A stretch of 64,000 nt of DNA from Syntrophus sp963665935 (GTDB lineage Bacteria > Desulfobacterota > Syntrophia > Syntrophales > Syntrophaceae): positions 248,001 to 312,000 of the forward strand of contig OY762510.1 in assembly GCA_963665935.1 (NCBI GenBank), in the 5' to 3' direction. A program made the translations under genes and the position numbers. This document shows, piece by piece, positions 30,102 to 37,063 of this stretch. The notes beneath the pieces were generated by a model that searched no databases, had not been told where the DNA came from, and saw only the letters and a program-made list of their open reading frames with translations. The first letter of the stretch is position 1. Each line of letters starts with the position of its first letter.

Positions 30102-31059
30102 TGAACTCTACAGGAAACGGTTTCATATCGCTTCCTTCCTGGAAGCAGTCGCCCTTGAAAAAGAGATCCGCAACGAGCTAGGCAAACCCACCAAATCCGT
30201 CAACACGATCAGTATTATCTCCGAAAAATACCTCCGCTGGGTATCCATCCACCAATCCGCAAAAACATACCGCGACAAGGCCAAGATGCTCTTTTCTCAC
30301 ATCCTTCCAAAATTCGGCCATCTTCTTCCGGATTATGTCACCAAAGAGATGATCCAGAGCTATAAGGAGTATCGGCTCGATGCGCTGAACCCGGGGTTTG
30401 ACAAGAAAAAGATCGATCACAAAAACCTGAAGGGAAAACGGGCCATCAACCTGGAGCTGCTTTGCCTCCGGGCCTTGGTCAAGTGGGCATCGGAAGAGGG
30501 ACTTTGCAATGATGATCTTCCTCATTATAAAGCCTTGCCGTATAGACGCCCTAAACCCGATGTACCGACCACCCAGGAGATCGATGCCATTGTGGAAGCA
30601 GCCAATGACCAGTTCCATCGATGTCTGTTCCTCGCCCTCTATCACGCCGGATTGAGATCGAATGAGGCAAAGATTCTGAAGTGGGATGATGTGGATTTCC
30701 AATCCGGGTTGATCAGGGTATGGGGAAAAGGAGACCGGCAAAGAGTTGTCCCGATGTCGTCACGGCTTTACGATGAGCTGGAGCTTCATAAAAAAACATC
30801 AGAGGATAAGGTCTACGTCTGGGGAAACATCACGACGTTTCAAACGGCCTTTGAGGCAAGCCGACGGCGGGCCGGTGTCCGGAAAACAATCCACCCTCAT
30901 TCCCTACGCCATGCCTTTGCAACGCACAATCTCGAAGGAGGAACGGATTTGAGATCGATTCAGGACATGCTGGGCCATCAGGAGCTTAACACAACCCAGA
31001 TTTATACCTCTGTCGCCACCCAGCTAAACAAGAGACACATCAAGAATATCTTCGGATGA
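30043..31059 (+). CDS. int: Tyrosine recombinase/phage integrase
   Basis: 338 aa. N-terminal arm-binding and SAM-like core-binding parts (about 1-160: ISIISEKYLRWVSIHQSAKT; RAINLELLCLRALVKW). Catalytic residues: HAGLRSNEAKIL (Arg), HPHSLRHAFATHNLEGG (His-x-x-Arg), MLGHQELNTTQIYTSV (His and the nucleophilic Tyr). It carries out site-specific recombination; the 46-bp tRNA-Thr fragment starts 72 bp after its stop. The gene is the last of the rightward repressor-controlled unit. Length is normal. Confidence 0.95.
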   Translation: MAVKQIREGVWQISIRLSRDELYRKRFHIASFLEAVALEKEIRNELGKPTKSVNTISIISEKYLRWVSIHQSAKTYRDKAKMLFSHILPKFGHLLPDYVTKEMIQSYKEYRLDALNPGFDKKKIDHKNLKGKRAINLELLCLRALVKWASEEGLCNDDLPHYKALPYRRPKPDVPTTQEIDAIVEAANDQFHRCLFLALYHAGLRSNEAKILKWDDVDFQSGLIRVWGKGDRQRVVPMSSRLYDELELHKKTSEDKVYVWGNITTFQTAFEASRRRAGVRKTIHPHSLRHAFATHNLEGGTDLRSIQDMLGHQELNTTQIYTSVATQLNKRHIKNIFG

Positions 31060-31063
31060 GGCG

Positions 31064-31082
31064 TGGCACCAGGTGCCATTTT
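31064..31082 (+). terminator. Hairpin after integrase
   Basis: TGGCACC-A-GGTGCCA (31064-31078) followed by TTTT. A short strong palindrome just after the stop codon, acting as a likely terminator for the rightward unit. Confidence 0.55.
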
Positions 31083-31130
31083 GCGCGTTTATTGTTCAAT
31101 AATACTTTATAGTTGAAAATCGAGTAAATA

Positions 31131-31176
31131 ATTCGTAATCAGCAAGTCGGGGGTTCAAATCCCCCTTCCGGCTCCA
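31131..31176 (+). other. Attachment site: 3' half of tRNA-Thr (copy 1)
   Basis: The 46 bp from ATTCGTAATC to the terminal GGCTCCA contain the anticodon-loop end, anticodon 3' stem, variable loop, a full T arm and the acceptor 3' strand plus encoded CCA of a tRNA-Thr. No matching 5' half (GCCGGAA...) is present upstream. It is the right core site of the prophage; an intact tRNA-Thr gene is expected at the other end, outside the window. Differs from copy 2 at four positions, two of which compensate in the T stem. Confidence 0.88.
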
Positions 31177-31183
31177 TAAATTC

Positions 31184-31217
31184 AAGGGGTTACAGATTTC
31201 TGCAACTCCTTTTTTTT
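31184..31217 (+). terminator. Terminator downstream of tRNA-Thr fragment
   Basis: AAGGGGTTACAG ... CTGCAACTCCTTTTTTTT: imperfect stem GGGGTT-CAG/CTG-AACTCC with a long T-run. Similar in place to the hairpin after copy 2 (41904-41942). Probably the original tRNA terminator type carried with the att site. Confidence 0.7.
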
Positions 31218-31224
31218 GCCATCG

Positions 31225-31261
31225 TTGGCCCTTATTGGCCCTAATTTTGGCCCATTGGCCC
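31225..31261. repeat. Four TTGGCCC direct repeats (possible integrase arm sites)
   Basis: TTGGCCC begins at 31225, 31235, 31247 and 31255, i.e. at 10-, 12- and 8-bp steps. They lie 49 bp from the end of the tRNA-Thr core. Directly repeated heptamers beside a core site are typical of tyrosine-integrase arm sites; the binding protein is not shown. Confidence 0.55.
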
Positions 31262-31266
31262 CACGG

Positions 31267-31300
31267 AAAAAAGCCGTCGCAAAGAACGGCCTTTTCTTTT
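31267..31300 (+). terminator. Second hairpin terminator after att region
   Basis: AAAAAAGCCGT (31267-31277) and ACGGCCTTTTCTTTT (31286-31300) pair through GCCGT/ACGGC and A/T flanks; can work in both directions. The rest of the gap to 31642 is AT-rich with no gene seen. Confidence 0.6.
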
Positions 31301-31642
31301 CTTGCTTCTGCAGATTTCTTATCTGTCGTTAGACAGATTTTACTTGACAGCATGTGTAAAGATGGCCTCTGGTCATTACTTCCTCGTTAAATTTGTTTTT
31401 CTTGCAAGATGCAAGAGTTCAATTCGTAATTATGTTTATAATTCGGTATTGGAAAATTTACTATAATATACAAAGTGGTATAAATATCTATAGCGTTGTA
31501 ATTTCTTAATGTTTAACTATTTTCAAGAATTATCATGTGGTATGGTGATAGCGAGAAATCGGAAAAGCGAACATCGTCCATTAGTTGTTCGGCTCGCTGG
31601 AGGCGTTGGGCAGCATGGTTGATCATTGGGTAAAGGGATAAT
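31301..31642. other. AT-rich non-coding stretch; attC-like end near 31600
   Basis: No gene seen. The right part contains GGCGTTGGGCAGC (about 31603-31615), whose GTTGGGC matches the GTTRRRY core of integron attC sites, 27 bp before the next gene start. A matching GCTGCCCAAC is found at about 40637 in inverse orientation. Confidence 0.35.
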
Positions 31643-32221
31643 ATGCCAGATCCCACTGAGAAGATATACCTCGACTATCTGGACAAGGAAATGTCAATCA
31701 TGGGCATTTTGTCGACGTTTTGTGCTGCAGTGCTTGTGTTGGTTTTGGATAGGATCGTATCCGCAGATAAGGGCCATCTTGTTGAGCTATGGGCTAAGGG
31801 ATATCTATTCATCATCGTTGGCTCTGGTCTGATGCTGTTTGCCGCATTGTTCTTCTATCGACAACGATCTCTTCTGGCTTGGTACTATGGCCAAATAAGC
31901 CTTTGCATTGCAAAATCCTCAGAAGGTATTGCCGATTGGCTGAGAGAGTCTGATTCATGGGCTACCTGGATTTATTACCGAATTGCGTTTGCATTTTTGA
32001 TCGTTGCGTTTGTTGAGTACGGCCTTGCGCTGCTCAGCCTAAAGATCCCCAACATCCAGAAATGTCAGTATACATATGCTCAACTGCCGGTGTGGACTGC
32101 TATCATCGTACTGACTCCATGGCTTTGGATCTTATCAAAATACCGGTATGAGGAGTCTCCCATAAAACATTTCGTGACTATGCTCAGAAAACGCAGAAGA
32201 AGACCAAGGGCGAGATTATGA
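31643..32221 (+). CDS. Integral membrane protein, unknown
   Basis: 192 aa with four probable membrane helices: about 18-36 (IMGILSTFCAAVLVLVLDRI), 50-72 (GYLFIIVGSGLMLFAALFFY), 108-128 (IYYRIAFAFLIVAFVEYGLA) and 145-163 (VWTAIIVLTPWLWILSKY), ending in a strongly basic tail. A GTTGGGC attC-like motif lies shortly upstream, so it could have been acquired as a cassette. No family recognised. Confidence 0.65.
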   Translation: MPDPTEKIYLDYLDKEMSIMGILSTFCAAVLVLVLDRIVSADKGHLVELWAKGYLFIIVGSGLMLFAALFFYRQRSLLAWYYGQISLCIAKSSEGIADWLRESDSWATWIYYRIAFAFLIVAFVEYGLALLSLKIPNIQKCQYTYAQLPVWTAIIVLTPWLWILSKYRYEESPIKHFVTMLRKRRRRPRARL

Positions 32222-32401
32222 CGGCAAGCAGGCCGCTGAACTAAGCAATCCAGCGTACGTCTTACTAGCCGCCGCTGATTTTTTTGTTGCACCTTTCCTT
32301 TGTTAATCTACAATATGACCAGCTACACAATCTATTGATAAGTAGATGTTTTCCTCGATTTTGGGTATCAACCAATCTTAAACAAATATTTTGATGAACT
32401 C

Positions 32402-32878
32402 ATGCCCAACATTCAGGCTGGAGCTATTCGAGCGGTTGCCTACTTCGAGGCGCTCAAAGGCGCAGTCATTTTGCTGGCTGCCACTGGGCTGCTGTCCCTA
32501 GTCCACCGCAATCTCTATAACATTGCAGCCGTATTCATCGAGCATTCACATCTTAATCCTGCATCAAGGTATCCGCAGATATTCCTAGACGCAGCGTCGA
32601 AGCTAGACGATTCCCATTTGCTGCTGCTTGCGGCGGGAGCCACAATGTACTCTTTGGTCCGATTCATCGAGGCATATGGGCTTTTCTTTGAGAAAGAGTG
32701 GGCAGAAGTCCTCGCCGCATTAAGCGGCATGATCTACATACCATTTGAGGTACTTGGACTCTCGCATAAGGCAAGCTGGCATGGAGCAATATTGCTTGCG
32801 CTCAACGTCGTCATAGTTGGCATCATGTTCCACGCACTTATCAAACGCCGGTCAAAAAATGCACACAATGCTGCATAG
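32402..32878 (+). CDS. DUF2127 family membrane protein
   Basis: 158 aa. RAVAYFEALKGAVILLAATG at the N-terminus, SHLLLLAAGATMYSLVRFIEAYGLFFE in the middle and WAEVLAALSGMIYIPFEVL before the last helix match the DUF2127 pattern (A-x-E-x-x-KG ... H-x-x-L ... R-x-x-EA-x-GL ... WAE-x-LA). Four membrane helices. Function of the family is not established. The 180-bp gap before it holds nothing recognisable. Confidence 0.75.
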   Translation: MPNIQAGAIRAVAYFEALKGAVILLAATGLLSLVHRNLYNIAAVFIEHSHLNPASRYPQIFLDAASKLDDSHLLLLAAGATMYSLVRFIEAYGLFFEKEWAEVLAALSGMIYIPFEVLGLSHKASWHGAILLALNVVIVGIMFHALIKRRSKNAHNAA

Positions 32879-33363
32879 ATAACCAAGTGAAATTCTCAGC
32901 AGGCTACTCGCTGATGAGAGATGGTTTCCTTGTTAAATAGGATTTAAATTCTGAGGATTTCGGGTAGAAATTTGGCTTTTCAAAGAATGAAAAAGTATTC
33001 TTTCAGCGCTGTTTGGAAGGATTGCCACGGTCAAATTTGAGAATTGCTTCCTGTAACTGAGCAAAGGAAGCTTTCTTTGCTCATGCCACATTTCGAATAA
33101 AAAGTTACAGTTCATTTTCTTGGAAAAGATTGTTTATTTCGGGTTTGAAACATACAGTGCGTTAACATCCGTTTTTCAACTTGTGTGTCTTCCACTCACC
33201 TTCCTGATCCGAAGACTAGCCAATCCGATACCATCCATCATCACAGATAACGCACTTCATGTTATCAACGTCCTCTTGACTCAGATGATTTCTTCTTCAT
33301 ATACTCTCCCACACCGAATAGATTATGACTTATCAAAGACATGTTTTAAAAGGGGGGAGAGAC
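32879..33363. other. 485-bp gap upstream of FIST gene
   Basis: AT-rich. An 84-aa frame at 33120-33374 lacks a ribosome site and family features and overlaps the FIST start, so it is not taken as a gene. Probably holds the promoter of the FIST-kinase operon. Confidence 0.3.
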
Positions 33364-33635
33364 ATGAGAATTGAGCAATATTTCTGGACAAAAAAGAGTA
33401 AGTGGTCGCCGAAAATAGAAATTCACCCAAATGAAAATGTACAACTGGTGTTGCTTTTTGGTGCCATAGACATCTTGAAGAGTAAGCGTACGACAAAGTC
33501 ATCTTGGAACTTCTTTCCAGATAAGTTATTGATGTATCGGTCAAGAGAGATAAGCCGCGGTTCTTTGAAAAAGGGATAAAGCAAGGGGTGGAGCTGAGAA
33601 CGGAGTAAAAGACAGCAAGGATCAGTCAGTACTGG

Positions 33636-35249
33636 TCAGACTTCAGCCGGTAGGAGCAAACCACGTTCGTCCTTGGGCAGCGGTTTCCATTGATCGGGGA
33701 GCAGTTCCCTCAAGCGACTGACTGGATGGCTCATGATCCTGCGGAGTATGTCATCAAAGTACTCCCAGGGATTGACGTCACAGGTTTTACAGGACTGGAT
33801 GAGACTCATGAACAGGGCCGCCGCCCGGCCGCCTCGTTCGCTGCCAACGAAAAGCCAGTTCTTGCGGCCCAGGGCCACGGGACGCATGGCATTCTCCGCC
33901 AAGTTGTTGTCCGGTCGAAGCCGTCCATCTTCCAGATAACGGCACAGAGCCTGGCGTTGATTCAGGGCATAGTCCACCGCCTTGCGGATGGGTTCCGACG
34001 GAATCGACTGTTGCTTCAGCTCTTCAAGCTTGGCAAAGATTCCGGCAAGGATCGGTGCAGCATGTTCCTGCCGACGGCGCTGTCTCTCTTCTGGTTTCAT
34101 ATTGGCGCAGGGAGTTTCCACCTCATGATAGAGACGGGCAATGCGGGCCAGGATGTCCGTCGCTTCCTGGGGACGCGAAGAAACTGCTTCATCGAACTTT
34201 CTCCGTGCATGAGCCCAGCAGCCTACCTCGATGATCCCCTCTTTACGGAATAGTTCATCGTAGCCGCTATAGGCGTCGGCATGGACATAGCCTCGATAAC
34301 CTTCAAGATAATCGATGGGTCGCCGCTTACTGCGATCAATGGAGAAGTCATAGGCAACAAGCGGGGGATCGGTTCCTCCCTGCACATAGACCCACAGCCT
34401 GGCCTTTTTGAGCTTTCCATTCCCTTTGACTTGCAGGGGAATGGGTGTGTCGTCGGTGAACAGGATTTCCGCTTCCCCAATGACGGCCTGCCTGAAGGCC
34501 TTTTCCAGTCCGGAGATGCTTTCGTAGGTCTGCATTAGCCAGCTGGCCTGGGTCGCTCGGGGAATCGGCACCCCTTCCCGCTCTAAAATGCCGTTCTGCC
34601 GGTACAGGGGCAGATGATCGGCGAACTTGCTGACGATCAGATGGGCAATCAGCCCCACATCGGCTTTGCACCTTGCGACGGGATGATCAGGCATCGGCGC
34701 GGAGAGGATGCCGGGGGTTGCTTCGTCGTCCTCCGGCAGGGCGTATTGGGGGCGCTTATAGACGTTGACGATGAGCTTGCCGGGGCGGTATTCCAGTTTC
34801 TCCGAAACTTCGACGTTGATCACCTTCAGGGGCTTGCCCGTTTCGGGGCAGGTCTTCTGATCTTCGGGGATGTCCAGCAGGATTTCCACCCGTTCCAGGT
34901 GTTCGGGAATGGGAACCCGCCCATGATGCTGGGAGACCTTGCGGGTTTTTGTCTTGACTTCCTGTTCCACAGGCGCTTCCGGCTTTTGATCTTTTCCGGT
35001 CTGTTCCAGCGATTGGATTACGATGGAATCGAACATCAGCTGGTTGGGGTTGAGCCGCTCGGACTTTCGGCCATAAAGGCGCCGGAGCATCTGTTCCATC
35101 TGATGCTGCAGGGTGGTCAGCTGGCGCTGCAGAGATTCGATCTTTCGGGATAGTTCCCCGATCTGCGCATCCTTCTGAGCGGTCAGTTCTGAAATCTGGG
35201 CATCCTTCTGCGCAAGGAGTTCCAGGGCCTGAGGAAGTGTCGAAACCAT
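33636..35249 (-). CDS. tnpC: IS66 transposase TnpC
   Basis: 537 aa. N-terminal coiled coil with repeated QKDAQI-x-EL units (1-50), IS66 zinc-finger/HTH region with CPETGKPL near 130, then the DDE core: ILFTDDTPI (first Asp), GYVHADAYSGYDEL (second Asp) and DNNLAENAMRPVALGRKNWLF (Glu). C-terminal IS66 tail (YFDDILRRIMSHP). Full length for the family; it should catalyse cut-and-paste or copy-paste of the element with TnpA/TnpB help. Confidence 0.95.
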   Translation of the reverse strand: MVSTLPQALELLAQKDAQISELTAQKDAQIGELSRKIESLQRQLTTLQHQMEQMLRRLYGRKSERLNPNQLMFDSIVIQSLEQTGKDQKPEAPVEQEVKTKTRKVSQHHGRVPIPEHLERVEILLDIPEDQKTCPETGKPLKVINVEVSEKLEYRPGKLIVNVYKRPQYALPEDDEATPGILSAPMPDHPVARCKADVGLIAHLIVSKFADHLPLYRQNGILEREGVPIPRATQASWLMQTYESISGLEKAFRQAVIGEAEILFTDDTPIPLQVKGNGKLKKARLWVYVQGGTDPPLVAYDFSIDRSKRRPIDYLEGYRGYVHADAYSGYDELFRKEGIIEVGCWAHARRKFDEAVSSRPQEATDILARIARLYHEVETPCANMKPEERQRRRQEHAAPILAGIFAKLEELKQQSIPSEPIRKAVDYALNQRQALCRYLEDGRLRPDNNLAENAMRPVALGRKNWLFVGSERGGRAAALFMSLIQSCKTCDVNPWEYFDDILRRIMSHPVSRLRELLPDQWKPLPKDERGLLLPAEV

Positions 35250-35289
35250 GGGAGGGTATGTAGCACATTAACCTAATAATGTCAAGTAT

Positions 35290-35631
35290 TTATATGCCTA
35301 TTTTGTATCTATTCCCCACTTTTTTCGGTACGATTCCTTCCAGCAGCATGGTCAGATCCCGACGCTCGATCAGACCGTCTTCGGTCCACCGCTCCGGAAG
35401 GATGAAGCAGCCCCGTTCCAGGCGTTTGTACCAGAGAGCCAAACCATCCCGGTCCCAGTAGAGGAGTTTGACCATGTTGCGACGGCGGTTCACGAAGACG
35501 AACAGAGATCCAGACAGGGGATCGGCCCCCAACTCGGATCGGATGAGGCCGCAGAGACCATCGAAAGATTTGCGCATGTCGCAGCGGCCGCGATACAGAT
35601 AGATGTGGGTTGCCGCCGTCAGACCGAGCAC
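35290..35631 (-). CDS. tnpB: IS66 accessory protein TnpB
   Basis: 113 aa. YLYRGRCDMRKSFDGLCGLI, GSLFVFVNRRRNMVKLLYWD and GLALWYKRLERGCF are the signature segments of IS66 Orf2 (TnpB). Required for transposition in IS66 elements, precise role unknown. Overlaps tnpA by 13 bp. Intact. Confidence 0.95.
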   Translation of the reverse strand: MLGLTAATHIYLYRGRCDMRKSFDGLCGLIRSELGADPLSGSLFVFVNRRRNMVKLLYWDRDGLALWYKRLERGCFILPERWTEDGLIERRDLTMLLEGIVPKKVGNRYKIGI

Positions 35632-35942
35632 GGGGAGAGGCTCCGAAGCGTTTCAACGACGGTGCGGAGGGTGAAGGGATCGAATCCCCGATCCACCTCG
35701 ATGGCGAAATTCTTGTCTGGATGAATTCGGATGCCGGAGCCGGTTTCGACCGCTCTTCCGGGAATCAGTTCCAGAAAACCTCCTGTGCAAGGTTCTTGTT
35801 CCCGGAGTCGGCGGCGCCAGGCATGAAACTGATGCCGATTGATCTGCTTTTCACGGCAAAATGTGGTGATGTTCAAGCCACTTGCTGCCTGGTCTTCGAT
35901 GATGGTGCGCCAATGGGCTCGTCGTTCCGCTCTGATCATCAT
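35619..35942 (-). CDS. tnpA: IS66 accessory protein TnpA
   Basis: 107 aa. EDQAASGLNITTFCREKQINRHQFHAWRRRLRE is the helix-turn-helix region of IS66 Orf1 (TnpA). First gene of the element, read leftward from the right end. Intact; the last part is less conserved. Confidence 0.9.
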   Translation of the reverse strand: MMIRAERRAHWRTIIEDQAASGLNITTFCREKQINRHQFHAWRRRLREQEPCTGGFLELIPGRAVETGSGIRIHPDKNFAIEVDRGFDPFTLRTVVETLRSLSPCSV

Positions 35943-37063
35943 ATTTTGCCTCCCAGAAAGAAATTTTTCTTTGTGGGAGGCTATAGCTCAGGGAATGACG
36001 GATGTGAAGATGGGTACATCAGACGCTTACCTTGAAGAAACCTGAGCTTTTTGAGGATATTAAGAAAAAGTTTCCAAAAGCTCATACCTTTGGATGTTCT
36101 ACAGCAGGTGAGATTTACGGCACCCGCGTGCTCGACGATTCTATAGTGGCAACCTGCATAGAATTTGAACGGTCGCGATTCATGGGCTCAAAGATTCAGT
36201 TGAATGACGTTGCCGGCAGTTTTCATGCAGGCGAAATATTGGCAGCTTCCCTCGAAAAAGAAGGAATCAGACATGTTTTTGTTCTCTCCGATGGGATCAA
36301 TGTAAACGGAAGTGAATTAGTCAAAGGCATCATGGCGAATCTTCCCGAAGGTGTAACTGTCACCGGGGGACTCGCGGGAAATGGTGATCACTTTGTAGAA
36401 ACGTTTGTGTTCTGGGATGACCTTCCTGCCACAAATACAATTGCCGTTTTAGGCTTCTATGGGGACAATCTGAAAGTCGGTTACGGGTCAATGGGAGGAT
36501 GGGACCCCTTCGGGCCGGAACGAATCATCACTAAATCAGAGGGGAATATACTATTTGAATTGGATGGACAGTCTGCACTTGACCTCTACAAGAGGTATCT
36601 TGGAGAACAGGCAAAAGGTCTTCCCGCCACCGCTCTTCTCTTTCCCTTGAGTATAAGGACAAAAAACGGCGATGGCGGTATTGTGAGGACCATCCTTTCG
36701 ATAAACGAAGAGAACCAAAGCATGACTTTTGCCGGAGATATTCCGGAAGGAGCATATGCTCGTTTCATGAAGGCAAATTTCGAACGGCTCATAGACGGCT
36801 CACAGGACGCTGCAAAAACAAGTGCAGACGCGATGGGCTCTGTTCCGACAGAGCTGGCTGTTCTTGTAAGTTGTGTGGGAAGAAAGCTTGTTCTCAAACA
36901 GCGGATAGAAGAGGAAGTGGAAGCAGTACGCGACATATTGGGGGAAAGGGCATCTTTAACTGGCTTCTATTCCTATGGAGAGATTTCCCCTTTTAAGTTC
37001 GGCGCAAAATCTGCGTTACATAACCAGACAATGACCATAACAACAATTGCCGAGATATAATTC

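Larger units (their letters stand above)
1..31176. mobile_element. Temperate contractile-tailed prophage (left end outside window)
   Basis: Almost all genes from the left edge to about 25.6 kb are on the minus strand, tightly packed with ATGA or TGATG overlaps. They run from regulators through replication, packaging, head, lysis and tail-completion genes. Repressor, accessory genes, RNA region and integrase are on the plus strand at the right. The order of packaging and head genes matches lambda (Nu1-A-W-B-C/Nu3-D-E ... FII-Z), while the last genes (Mu gp37-like, DUF2635-like) normally precede a tail sheath, so the tail is inferred to be contractile. The right boundary is the 46-bp tRNA-Thr fragment at 31131-31176. 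Sheath, tube, tape measure and baseplate should lie left of the window. Structural genes look intact. Confidence 0.93.
33482..36030 (-). mobile_element. Complete IS66-family insertion sequence (2549 bp)
   Basis: Left end GTAAGCGTACGAC, right end (reverse) GTAAGCGTCTGAT, i.e. inverted ends sharing GTAAGCGT and an internal CATCTT. Flanked by an 8-bp direct repeat CTTGAAGA (33474-33481 and 36031-36038), the target duplication size typical for IS66. Contains tnpA, tnpB and tnpC, all intact. It interrupts the FIST gene. Confidence 0.95.
33364..37060 (+). pseudogene. FIST-domain sensor gene split by IS66-family element
   Basis: The 5' part (ATG 33364, GGGGAG upstream) encodes MRIEQYFWTKKSKWSPKI ... 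LVLLFGAIDILK and stops being homologous at the IS left end (33482). The 3' part resumes at 36031: KPELFEDIKKKFPKAHTFGCSTAGEIYG and the rest of a FIST_N/FIST_C protein (GVTVTGGLAGNGDHF; VSCVGRKLVLKQRI; FYSYGEISPF). Removing the IS and one 8-bp duplicate joins ATC TTG AAG AAA CCT in frame. FIST proteins are small-ligand sensors feeding signalling proteins; the hybrid kinase follows 3 nt later. The 3' part has a TTG start at 36032 and might give a protein lacking about 39 residues. Confidence 0.9.

Noticed and set aside
33120..33374. 84-aa plus-strand frame upstream of FIST gene
   Set aside because: Overlaps the FIST start, lacks a ribosome site and resembles no family.
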